Assembly: GCA_937921525.1 (NCBI GenBank)
Contig: CAKZUM010000309.1
Location: forward strand, 1 to 14,009
Origin: an uncultured Saprospiraceae bacterium
Lineage (GTDB): Bacteria > Bacteroidota > Bacteroidia > Chitinophagales > Saprospiraceae
DNA: 14,009 nucleotides
Direction of reading: 5' to 3'
Of this stretch, positions 5,409 through 12,921 are shown piece after piece. Position numbers and translations under genes: made by a program. Below the pieces are notes generated by a model. That model made no database searches, was not told the DNA's origin, and saw only the letters and a program-made list of their open reading frames with translations. Position 1 is the stretch's first letter. Every line of letters begins with the position of its first letter.

Positions 5409-5687
5409 TCATATAATGACATCAAACTCATCCTCCGTCTCTTCCTTTCTTCGGCCTAGTGCCTCCAACTTGTGCTGATGCATCAGCGGTAAAGTAGCTT
5501 GAACCTGCTTAATAAAAGTATCGTCTACAATTGCCTTAATATCCTCTATAGAACTCACATCATCACCAGAACGAAACTTATAAGTCTGCTCATACAATCC
5601 TGCCTCAAATTTTACGGCATATTTGCTATCGTGTAAAAAGATGGTAATCTTTAATGTTGGGTGTGGAATGTCGCCTACAATTCTCAT
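5409..5687 (-). CDS. Unrecognised 92-residue protein coupled to DUF2520 gene
   Basis: I do not recognise this protein. It is 92 residues long and has no signal peptide or membrane segment. The N-terminal half reads as beta strands (MRIVGDIPHPTLKITIFLHDSKYAVKF begins the chain with alternating hydrophobics), followed by a GLYEQTYKFR strand. An acidic helix (SSIEDIKAIVDDTFIKQV) and a charged tail rich in Lys/Glu/Arg (KLEALGRRKEETEDEFD) follow. Its ATG overlaps the stop of the DUF2520 gene by four bases (ATGA), so it is almost certainly translated from the same mRNA by coupling. That, and codon pattern like its neighbours, argue that it is real. It may work with the DUF2520 protein; this is inference from position alone. 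Confidence 0.8.
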   Translation of the reverse strand: MRIVGDIPHPTLKITIFLHDSKYAVKFEAGLYEQTYKFRSGDDVSSIEDIKAIVDDTFIKQVQATLPLMHQHKLEALGRRKEETEDEFDVII

Positions 5688-6460
5688 GAATAAGTATTGG
5701 AAATGCTTTCGGAAAGCAAGGTGTATAATGATTGATATTTAGGGAATTTCTTTAAGTATTCGGTGTGTTTTTTGATCGTTTGCTGATCGCCTCTTCGGGC
5801 GGGGCCCGTTTGCATATCGTAAGGAGGTTTTCTTGACAATTTTTCTGCTGTTTCTTGAATTAGGGGTTTTAAAATATCAAAATCTAATCCCTCCTCCTTA
5901 CAAATAGTCGCACCAATATGAAATAGGTGATTGGTAAAATTATTCACAACAACAGCTGCTACATGCAGAACGGCTCTTTCTTTATCTGTGATTAAGCGAA
6001 CATCTTTGCTAATTTCTTTTCCTAATTTTAATAGGCGTTTTTGGGATTTTTCTTTTTTAGCATCTACACAAATAGGGATATTTTTAAAATAGACATGTTG
6101 TCCTTTGGTAAAGGTTTGCAAAGGATAAAACACCCCGTAATTGCTAAAATACTCTGCTAAAACTTTGCTCGAAACAGATCCAGAGGTATGAACGATTATC
6201 TTTTTGGTAAGTCGCTTATTCTTGGCTAGTTTTGCCGCTACTTCGACAATGGCATCATCCTTAACAGCTATAATATAAATATCCGCAGAGGCATCAATTG
6301 TTGACAAATCGTTTGTTGGACTTGCCTTGACAATTTTTGCTAAGTCAGCAGCATTACTGTGCTTACGACTATAAACTTGCTGTATTTTTATCTTCTTATT
6401 AAAGAGTCGTTGACCTAAGTGGTAGCCCACATTCCCTGCCCCAATTAAGGTAACTTTCAT
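5684..6460 (-). CDS. Rossmann-like and DUF2520 domain-containing protein
   Basis: This 258-residue cytoplasmic protein has an N-terminal NAD(P)-binding Rossmann domain with GAGNVG at 7-12 and a strand ending in YSRKHS, plus HTSGS at 91-95 and YPLQTF at 112-117. The helical C-terminal DUF2520 domain covers about 130-250 and includes HVAAVVVNNFTNHLF at 166-180 and TGPARRGD at 218-225. The fold is that of 6-phosphogluconate dehydrogenase-like or F420-dependent NADP reductase-like enzymes, but the substrate is unknown for the family. It is widespread and near-universal in Bacteroidota as I recall it, suggesting a housekeeping role. It starts 114 bp after the metalloprotease stop and overlaps the 92-residue gene by 4 bp at its own end. 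Length and domain order are as expected. Confidence 0.9.
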   Translation of the reverse strand: MKVTLIGAGNVGYHLGQRLFNKKIKIQQVYSRKHSNAADLAKIVKASPTNDLSTIDASADIYIIAVKDDAIVEVAAKLAKNKRLTKKIIVHTSGSVSSKVLAEYFSNYGVFYPLQTFTKGQHVYFKNIPICVDAKKEKSQKRLLKLGKEISKDVRLITDKERAVLHVAAVVVNNFTNHLFHIGATICKEEGLDFDILKPLIQETAEKLSRKPPYDMQTGPARRGDQQTIKKHTEYLKKFPKYQSLYTLLSESISNTYS

Positions 6461-6501
6461 TTCTAATGAATTTATTCTTAAACTAAATACATCTCTATTC
6501 C

Positions 6502-6525
6502 CCCGCCCGCCTGAAGGCAGTCGGG
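6502..6525. repeat. GC-rich imperfect hairpin in 114-bp gap
   Basis: CCCGCCCGCC (6502-6511) faces GGCAGTCGGG (6516-6525) with two mismatches around TGAA. It is far more GC-rich than its surroundings and lies between the metalloprotease stop and the DUF2520 start. No U-tract follows on the minus strand, so it is not a standard terminator; it resembles the GCCTGCC/GGCAGGC palindromic repeats scattered in many Bacteroidota genomes. Confidence 0.45.
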
Positions 6526-6574
6526 CTGGTCTGCTCTCGCCTCTCTATTTAAAGCATGGTTGTAAATTAATGAA

Positions 6575-9500
6575 CTACAATAATACAACCCGCTTGACAA
6601 TTACTTCGTTTTCTGCACTAATTTTAGCTAAATAAATTCCTTTAGGGTAATGGCTTATATTAATATCAATTGGCATAGTGCTATTTTCTCTGCTAACTGG
6701 AACCTGCAAAGAACGACCTGCTACATCATATAAATTAACTGTGACGGGTATTTGATTAGGCAAATCTATTTGAATCTGAAAGTGTCCGGATGTTGGATTA
6801 GGTACGATTTGAACCGTTTTTTCTAATAAAAATTGATTAGTGCTAGTCAACATCTTTACTTCATATTCCGAAGTATAAATACAGCCGTATTGATCTGTTA
6901 ATTCTAAGCGGTAAACTCCGGGACCAATATTCTGTACATTCTGCGTATTTGTTACTACAACGTTGTCTTTTGTCCATGTATAAGAGACTATTCCAAACCG
7001 ATCATCTACGACTATATTTATACTTCCATCTGAAGTTGTATTAGAATCATTGATAACTACATCTACTACTGGAGAAGTAAGTCCTTGCGTTTCACTTGTA
7101 TTTAAAAAATTAACCTGTTCTTGATAAAGACAACCTGCTGCATCTGTAATATTGACCAAATAATTGGTAGCAGACCCCCCATTTGATCCAGCGAGTACAC
7201 TAAAGTTATACGGTGCTATACCTCCACGGACTGTTAAGAAATTAGTTATTAAGGTATTCGGATCGCTGCATCTTAGGTCGTATTCAAATAGAATTTGATC
7301 TCCTGTATTTTCCAATAAAAAGGTAGGGTTATATTCTACAGACATATCTGAAATATGCGTTATTTTAAATGAACAATTGGTAGCATTGCCAGCAGCATCT
7401 GTAGCCATATATTCAACCATGGTTTCTCCTTGCGGGAATTCAGCACCACTTTCCAACCCATTTAATAATTGCAGCTGAACCATACCACAGTCATCCGCCG
7501 TAACTAAGTCATAAGTAACTGGAACATTACAAGCATTCACCACTACTCGATCTTCTGGACAATCAATAGTTGGAGGATTGATGTCATTTTCAGTTGATAG
7601 ATCTATATTGGAAATGGAAAAACACCCAGAGACATCTGTAGCTGTAACGGTGTAAGTACCTAAACTCAAGTCAATAAGTTCCGCCCCCATCGCTCCCGTG
7701 GACCACTCATAAGAATAGGGGCCATTATTCCCAATGGACGTGGCCGTAATTTTACCATTAGACCTACCACAGTCTGGTTCGATAGTGACGAAGTCAATAT
7801 TGAAGGGAGAACAACTAAATGCGTTTAATACAACAGCCTGCGTTCCTGAACAACCATTTTCGTCAGTCACCGTTACCACATACGTACCAGCAACTAAATC
7901 GGAAATATTAGCGGTTGTATCTCCTGTAGACCATAGATAAGTGTAATTGCCTTCTTGATTACTGATAATCAAATTTATGCGACCATCGGCGCCATTTAAT
8001 GTAGCTACTTCTTCCTTTTCCAAAGTAATTGAAAATGGTGTACAATCTACAGGATTAATCACAGCAGTTTGAGTATTGGAACAGCCTTTTTCATCGGTCA
8101 CTGTTATGCTATATTCGCCAACAGATAAGTCCATAATCGTAGCAGTGGTTGCCCCCGTAGACCATAGATAAGTATACATTCCTTGCTCATTGGCTACTGT
8201 AGCCGCTATACGTCCATCCGATGCATCTGCCTCAGAAATTTGGTCAACACTCAAGCTTATCGAAATAGGCACACATTCCACTTGATTGAGAGTCGCTGCT
8301 TGCGTACTTGTACATCCCTTTTCATCTGTAATTGTTAGGGCATACTCACCTGCTGTCAAATCAGAAATAGTTGTAGTCGTATCCCCTGTAGACCAGCGGT
8401 AAGTATAAGTACCTTCCCCGTTTTCAATGGTAGCGCTGATTTGACCATCAGCTCCATTTAGGGTGGTAATCGCTTCGGTAGTTAGTAAGAACGAAATGGG
8501 CGCACATTCAATACCTTCAACAAGGGTCGATGCGGTTTTCAAACACCCGTTTTGATCTGTTACAGTCACTTCATAAGTTCCCTCTGATAAATTGTTGATC
8601 GTTGCATCGTTAGAGGCATTAGACCAATTATAAGTATAAGGTCCATTTCCTCCTCTTGCTTCAGCAGTAATAGAAGCATTATTTGCTCCAACTGCAGAAA
8701 TGGGACTTGAAGTAAAATCAATTGTCAAAGGGCTTGGTTCCGTTACCGTAAACATATTTGTTTGAACGCAATTATTAGCGTCCATCACTTGCAAAGTATA
8801 ATTCCCAGTAGTTAAGTTGGATAAATTCTCTGGGGTTATAATATAAGGAGGCACTCCTCCACTAATAGTTGGTACAATAGAGGCATCACTAGCTCCCGAA
8901 CAGCTAACAGAAAGTATTTCTGCCGAGATCAAAATTGGATCGGGTGCTGTTATTTCTATAGTTTCACTAGTTGTACAACTTGTCGTATTTTCAGTTATCG
9001 TCACTTCATAACTGCCCGTTATTAGATTGCTAAATGTTGTTCCATTTGATCCATCTGGCCACTGATAAGTCAGATCAAGCCCTTCCTGTAAAAGGGCAGT
9101 AATTTGACCATCTGCCGCATCACTACAACTTTGATTAACAATTTCAAAGTCTTGATTTATTTCAGCTGCTGCCGTAATCGTCAAGGATTCCACAATTTCT
9201 GTTACACCGTCATTGACTGTTACCGTATAGGTGCCTGGTGATAGTTGGTTGATACTAGCATCAGTAGATCCATTCGACCAAAGATAGGAATAGGTTCCTG
9301 TTCCGTCCAAAACATCGACACTAGCGGTTCCATCATTTTGACCAAAACAAGTTTCATCTGTTTTCTTTGGATCAACTGCTAGAGCAGCCACTAATGTCTC
9401 TTGCAAAAAGCATACTTCTAAGGCCCAAGAATTTAGACTTCCTCCATCGTCATCTGCATCATCATTCACGACTAATGTCCAATCGCCGTTAACGGGTGAT

Positions 9501-12376
9501 CCATTAAATACACTTAGTGCATCTAAAGAATTATATAAGCCACCATCAGCAGGTGGACAAGGAATATTGTCATAACTATTCGTTGCATCATCATCAAAAT
9601 TTATATCCACGTTCTCTTCAAATAAACATGGGAAGAATAGCAGAATCGCCACATCCTCTGCTGGACTCGTCAGACCAACTGCAATATCAGATACGAATGT
9701 ATGGTCGATTTGCAAATTCAAGACATTCACATCCGTTACAATTCCTTCGTCTGGAATATTAATCGTAGAAAAAACTGTTGGGGATCCCTGTGTACTAATC
9801 TCTTTTGGAATGTCTTCACTTTCGTAGATGACACAAGAAACATTGGAAGTCAAAAAAGTAAAAGTTGCCGATTCTTTATTACCTATACAGGGACCATCTG
9901 TAAGGACTCTCCAATAATATCTTGTATTGGTGGATAGAGCAGTTGGAATAGAAAAAATATTTGCAGTAAGATCTGCGTAACTAACTGGGTTAGAAAAGGC
10001 AGCATCAGTCGATACTTGTAAAGTATATTTATCTGCCCCTTCTAGTACATTCCATGCAAAAGTAGCCGTTGGTTCTACAGAATTATTACTATTCGTTGGT
10101 GAATCTAACACTAACTCCGCAGAGGCATTAACGATCGTTAAACTTAAATTTCTAGATTGTGTTCCTGTTGTTCCAGTTACATCTACTTCAAAATCATAAG
10201 TGCCCGGAGCAACTGTGCCATCTGGCGTGAGTGTCAATTCAACCGTACTAGGTGGAGTAAAATTATTATTAGAAAATCCTACCGCAATTCCGTTTGGCAA
10301 TCCTGATGTGGATAGATTGATCGTACCATTTACAGTACCTGAGACATTCACATCCACTTTATAAGAAGTAGCCGTTTCGCTACAGGTCTCTTGATTTACC
10401 TTATCAATATCCACCAAAAAATCATCTCTGATTGGCTCAATTCTAAAGTTACGATCGGAGATGTCAAAGAATATATTTTCAGAAGCACGGACCATAAGCC
10501 TAGCTTCATTGGTAGCAACATTAGGAACAACAATTTCCGCAGTACCTGTATTGGGAGTATTCGTCAAGACTGTCTGTGTAAAACTCAAGCCACCATCTAC
10601 AGATAATAATATATCTACCGAAGCTGCATTGATTGGACCTGCAGATGTATTTGCCACATCCCAAGTTACTGTCTCTTTAGCACCTCCAATCCAACTCACA
10701 TTAGTATTTGGCGTAAGCACCAAAAAAGGCCCTGCTTGGTCATTTACAATAATATTCATATCATCTTCTGCTGTACAAGCTCCCCCTATATTATTATCTC
10801 TAACCGTAAACCGAAAATTCATATCTCTTGCAACAGAAGGTAACACCTCCCATCTATTATCTAAATTTCGAGCTAAAAATCTTAAATCTGGAAAATAGCG
10901 ATCTGGTGAGGCAGTTGGTGGATTACTTCTAAACAAAGGCCCACCTCTATTAGTGGAGACTGGTGGTTGGGTAGAAGATTCTGTGTCCATTTGCTCCCAG
11001 TTATAAGTGAGTGACCCATCATTAGAATCAGAACTAAGACCACTTAATACAAAAGGGGTTGACTTCGGGATAATCATATCTTCCCCTGCGTCAGCAACTG
11101 GCGCGTCATTATTTAAGTCTGTTATTTGAGCGCAACTATTTCCTCCTGAAGTAATAAATTCACTAATTTCCTCAAGACTCTGTGCATGAAAATAGACATC
11201 TGATTGGTTCTGAACATTTTGGTTGCCACATATACCTGCATAGGCCATGATTGTTGATCCTCCACCTGGTTCTACTGCTGAAGGCCCCCAGCCATTTCCT
11301 GCACAAGCCTCCCTATTACCATTAAACGTATGTTCCGCACCAAATTGATGGCCTAGCTCATGGGCAACAAAATCAATATCAAAAAGATCCCCTTCTGGCT
11401 GATCTGAACCTGTCACTCCTTCTGCTTTTGATCTAAAACTACAAACAACTCCAAGCCCTGCAATTCCTCCACCCCCTGTGCTAAAGACATGGCCAATATC
11501 ATAGTTACTAGCCCCTATTATTTGGTCAATTGTTTCTTGATTTTCATCTAACATTTCCGCTCCATCAAAATTAGAATAGGGATCCGTACCAGAATTTAGG
11601 AAAATGATATTTGTATTTTGGGGGATTAATTGCAAAGAAACTGCTAATTCATTTTCGAATACCCCATTTAATCTTGTAATACTTGCGTTCATTGCAGCTA
11701 AAGCATCTGCCGTTGTGCCACCGTGATAAGATGCGTATTCCCCTGTACAGGCTAATGCTAGTCGATACGTACGTAATTGACAGTCCCCTGCTTGTTGACT
11801 TCTGCTTTGTGCCGTATCTATATTTCTCTCTTCGTGTCGGCGAACAGTACATTCAAATGCACTACTCGCAACGCCCCTATCCTTTCTATTATACACCACA
11901 TGGTTGGTTATGTTAGAGGAAGAATAAGTATCAATAACACTAGTATTTGCTCCTGCTAAAACTATTGCTTGAAAACCTTTAGAAGACCAAGAAAATCGAA
12001 CCTTTACTGAGGGATCAGAAACACTCTGTCCTGCATAAGATTTTATATTTGGATATTTTTTTCCAAGTTCTGGATGAAGTACTGGTGCTTCTACAATTCT
12101 AAAATCAACTAAAGTTCCATCTCCTAAAGGTAAGGTAAGTAAAGCTTTATTCGTTTTGGCTGCCTCACTAAAACGGAGCGGTGCTTGATTTAAAATATCC
12201 TGTAAGACTTCTTCCTTTAACTGGACAAGCCTGTGCTTTTGTGGAATATTTTTAGTGGTAGTTTCTGTAAGTTTATGTTTGGGGAAAGACCAGGGGTTCG
12301 TGTTTTTTTGTGACCAACAAGGAGATAGTATTACTAAAGAAAGTAGTAAAGAAAAAACACGTCGAACTGGGGTCAT
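6575..12376 (-). CDS. Giant secreted T9SS metalloprotease with SprB adhesive repeats
   Basis: This 1933-residue protein is predicted to be exported and then moved to the surface or medium by T9SS. In order, it has a signal peptide (1-22, ending CWSQ); a propeptide (about 30-195) with YPNIKSYAGQSVSDP; and a reprolysin-like zinc protease (about 200-418) with H339-E-L-G-H343-QF-G346-AE-H349 and the Met-turn STIMAY (374-379). A PKD-like domain (424-546), an Ig-like domain (549-646), a further beta domain (650-750), a fibronectin III-like domain (756-845) and a proprotein-convertase P domain (846-990, GDWTLVVNDDADDD) follow. Then come eight SprB-type repeats (1003-1595), a HYR domain (1599-1672), two more beta modules (1680-1840) and a T9SS type A sorting domain (1856-1933, IVPNPTSG to KGIYLAKI). 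All zinc ligands and the catalytic Glu340 are present, so it should be active. Substrate is unknown. Confidence 0.95.
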   Translation of the reverse strand: MTPVRRVFSLLLSLVILSPCWSQKNTNPWSFPKHKLTETTTKNIPQKHRLVQLKEEVLQDILNQAPLRFSEAAKTNKALLTLPLGDGTLVDFRIVEAPVLHPELGKKYPNIKSYAGQSVSDPSVKVRFSWSSKGFQAIVLAGANTSVIDTYSSSNITNHVVYNRKDRGVASSAFECTVRRHEERNIDTAQSRSQQAGDCQLRTYRLALACTGEYASYHGGTTADALAAMNASITRLNGVFENELAVSLQLIPQNTNIIFLNSGTDPYSNFDGAEMLDENQETIDQIIGASNYDIGHVFSTGGGGIAGLGVVCSFRSKAEGVTGSDQPEGDLFDIDFVAHELGHQFGAEHTFNGNREACAGNGWGPSAVEPGGGSTIMAYAGICGNQNVQNQSDVYFHAQSLEEISEFITSGGNSCAQITDLNNDAPVADAGEDMIIPKSTPFVLSGLSSDSNDGSLTYNWEQMDTESSTQPPVSTNRGGPLFRSNPPTASPDRYFPDLRFLARNLDNRWEVLPSVARDMNFRFTVRDNNIGGACTAEDDMNIIVNDQAGPFLVLTPNTNVSWIGGAKETVTWDVANTSAGPINAASVDILLSVDGGLSFTQTVLTNTPNTGTAEIVVPNVATNEARLMVRASENIFFDISDRNFRIEPIRDDFLVDIDKVNQETCSETATSYKVDVNVSGTVNGTINLSTSGLPNGIAVGFSNNNFTPPSTVELTLTPDGTVAPGTYDFEVDVTGTTGTQSRNLSLTIVNASAELVLDSPTNSNNSVEPTATFAWNVLEGADKYTLQVSTDAAFSNPVSYADLTANIFSIPTALSTNTRYYWRVLTDGPCIGNKESATFTFLTSNVSCVIYESEDIPKEISTQGSPTVFSTINIPDEGIVTDVNVLNLQIDHTFVSDIAVGLTSPAEDVAILLFFPCLFEENVDINFDDDATNSYDNIPCPPADGGLYNSLDALSVFNGSPVNGDWTLVVNDDADDDGGSLNSWALEVCFLQETLVAALAVDPKKTDETCFGQNDGTASVDVLDGTGTYSYLWSNGSTDASINQLSPGTYTVTVNDGVTEIVESLTITAAAEINQDFEIVNQSCSDAADGQITALLQEGLDLTYQWPDGSNGTTFSNLITGSYEVTITENTTSCTTSETIEITAPDPILISAEILSVSCSGASDASIVPTISGGVPPYIITPENLSNLTTGNYTLQVMDANNCVQTNMFTVTEPSPLTIDFTSSPISAVGANNASITAEARGGNGPYTYNWSNASNDATINNLSEGTYEVTVTDQNGCLKTASTLVEGIECAPISFLLTTEAITTLNGADGQISATIENGEGTYTYRWSTGDTTTTISDLTAGEYALTITDEKGCTSTQAATLNQVECVPISISLSVDQISEADASDGRIAATVANEQGMYTYLWSTGATTATIMDLSVGEYSITVTDEKGCSNTQTAVINPVDCTPFSITLEKEEVATLNGADGRINLIISNQEGNYTYLWSTGDTTANISDLVAGTYVVTVTDENGCSGTQAVVLNAFSCSPFNIDFVTIEPDCGRSNGKITATSIGNNGPYSYEWSTGAMGAELIDLSLGTYTVTATDVSGCFSISNIDLSTENDINPPTIDCPEDRVVVNACNVPVTYDLVTADDCGMVQLQLLNGLESGAEFPQGETMVEYMATDAAGNATNCSFKITHISDMSVEYNPTFLLENTGDQILFEYDLRCSDPNTLITNFLTVRGGIAPYNFSVLAGSNGGSATNYLVNITDAAGCLYQEQVNFLNTSETQGLTSPVVDVVINDSNTTSDGSINIVVDDRFGIVSYTWTKDNVVVTNTQNVQNIGPGVYRLELTDQYGCIYTSEYEVKMLTSTNQFLLEKTVQIVPNPTSGHFQIQIDLPNQIPVTVNLYDVAGRSLQVPVSRENSTMPIDINISHYPKGIYLAKISAENEVIVKRVVLL
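6578..6811 (-). other. C-terminal T9SS type A sorting domain (codons)
   Basis: These codons (residues 1856-1933) contain the hallmarks of the cleavable T9SS signal: VQIVPNPTSG, then the strand VTVNLYDVAGRSL, then HYPKGIYLAKIS and the basic-hydrophobic end VKRVVLL. Known proteins with this domain are passed through the outer membrane and often attached to the surface. It implies the host encodes PorU/V and the Spr translocon, which are not in this window. Confidence 0.9.
7592..9370 (-). repeat. SprB repeat block inside metalloprotease gene
   Basis: Residues 1003-1595 hold eight tandem modules of about 66-77 residues, each with a core of the type YxYxWSTGxTTxxIxxLxxGxYxVTVTDxxGC. The conserved Trp is seen at 1033, 1106, 1251, 1328, 1405, 1482 and 1558; the third module (about 1148-1213) lacks it. 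A further related module with Trp1801 lies apart near the C-terminus. SprB repeats are named after the Flavobacterium gliding adhesin. Confidence 0.85.
7814..8506 (-). repeat. Three 231-bp tandem units, 77 residues each
   Basis: Cysteines at 1291, 1368, 1445 and 1522 are exactly 77 residues apart, so three units share one length with no gap. All carry YTYxWSTGxTT, DL-x2-G-x-Y and TDExGC. The first and third also share ATLNGADGxI or TTLNGADGxI. They look like the most recent duplications in the block. Confidence 0.8.
11330..11362 (-). other. Zinc-binding active-site codons, HExxHxxGxxH
   Basis: Residues 339-349 read HELGHQFGAEH, the full metzincin motif with three His zinc ligands, the catalytic Glu and the conserved Gly. 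The Met-turn Met377 follows 28 residues after the last His. This places the domain in the metzincin clan, close to reprolysin (M12B-like) domains found in Bacteroidota. Confidence 0.92.
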
Positions 12377-12411
12377 ACATTCTAATTTTGGAATAAAAAA
12401 TACGGAACAAT

Positions 12412-12419
12412 CAAAGTAA
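12412..12419 (-). promoter_or_regulatory. Weak -7-like box before metalloprotease gene
   Basis: The minus strand reads TTACTTTG, one mismatch from TAnnTTTG, about 36-43 nt before the ATG. No upstream TTTG at the right distance is visible. Position is good, match is imperfect, so this is only a candidate. Confidence 0.25.
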
Positions 12420-12648
12420 TGAATAAAACGTCTACATAGTTGAAGAATTGCAATTTTTTGTTGGCTCTTGTCATTTTTTTGACCATTTTTTTTTATTGTT
12501 TGCCAAAATGTAAAAAGGTATTGTTATTATGCAAACAAAACCGCTAATAGCAATCTTTTTAAAATACGTATTTCATAGTAGACCTAAATTCAGCAATTAC
12601 TTTTAAGAACTTATTCTTTTAAACGGAGATTTTCATTTAATGATACAC

Positions 12649-12689
12649 TGAAGTTGTTTAAAAATGTATAACTGATTTATTTGCAAGTC
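12649..12689 (+). repeat. Dispersed 41-bp repeat, copy 2
   Basis: This copy matches 3821-3861 at 37 of 41 positions on the same strand. Its last five bases belong to the stem of the hairpin that follows; the first copy has no such hairpin. Confidence 0.7.
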
Positions 12690-12707
12690 ATTGATCGTCA
12701 ATGACTT
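12685..12707. repeat. Perfect 9-bp hairpin
   Basis: AAGTCATTG (12685-12693) and CAATGACTT (12699-12707) pair fully around ATCGT. No U-tract follows. It could be a dimeric protein site as easily as an RNA hairpin. Confidence 0.5.
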
Positions 12708-12745
12708 CGCCTTACACTACTGGACATTTTAAAGAGCAGAGAATA

Positions 12746-12826
12746 GAGAACAGAGAGTAGAGACAGATTTCGTTTAAAAAATGACGAAATTTCATAGTTT
12801 TTTAAACGAAATCTATCTCTGTTCTC
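12746..12826. repeat. Long inverted repeat with purine-rich arm
   Basis: The inner arms AGATTTCGTTTAAAAAA (12765-12781) and 12798-12814 pair at all 17 positions around 16 nt. Outer arms GAGAACAGAGA (12746-12756) and TCTCTGTTCTC (12816-12826) pair at all 11. The left arm has 8 bases between these blocks, the right arm one. The purine tract around it is built of GAGAACAGAGAGTAGAGA-like words, which suggests a dispersed repeat rather than a site specific to the neighbouring genes. Confidence 0.65.
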
Positions 12827-12921
12827 GTGGTTCATGTTTTTTGTCTGACAGGGTAACTTTAGGCTTAAAAAATACAACATAAGGTGCTCAATGAAACGTA
12901 CAACATATTTATTCGAATAAA

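Larger units (their letters stand above)
12377..12921. other. Divergent spacer with repeat copy and two hairpins
   Basis: This 545-bp spacer separates the metalloprotease gene (-) from the DUF885 gene (+). It holds the second copy of the 41-bp repeat (12649-12689), a perfect hairpin overlapping its end (12685-12707), a purine-rich tract (12732-12767) and a long inverted repeat (12746-12826). A minus-strand 60-codon frame over 12698-12880 runs through these palindromes and is not believed. No other gene is seen. Confidence 0.55.

Noticed and set aside
6502..6525. Terminator after the metalloprotease gene
   Set aside because: The stem has mismatches and no U-tract follows on the minus strand, so it is listed only as a repeat.
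7814..8506. CRISPR-like array
   Set aside because: The periodic units are 231 bp, in frame, and encode SprB protein modules.
10461..10898. 145-codon plus-strand frame
   Set aside because: It is antisense to the Ig-like and PKD part of the metalloprotease; the minus-strand frame is clearly the real one.
12698..12880. 60-codon minus-strand frame in the spacer
   Set aside because: It runs through a long inverted repeat and has low-complexity, unconvincing protein sequence.
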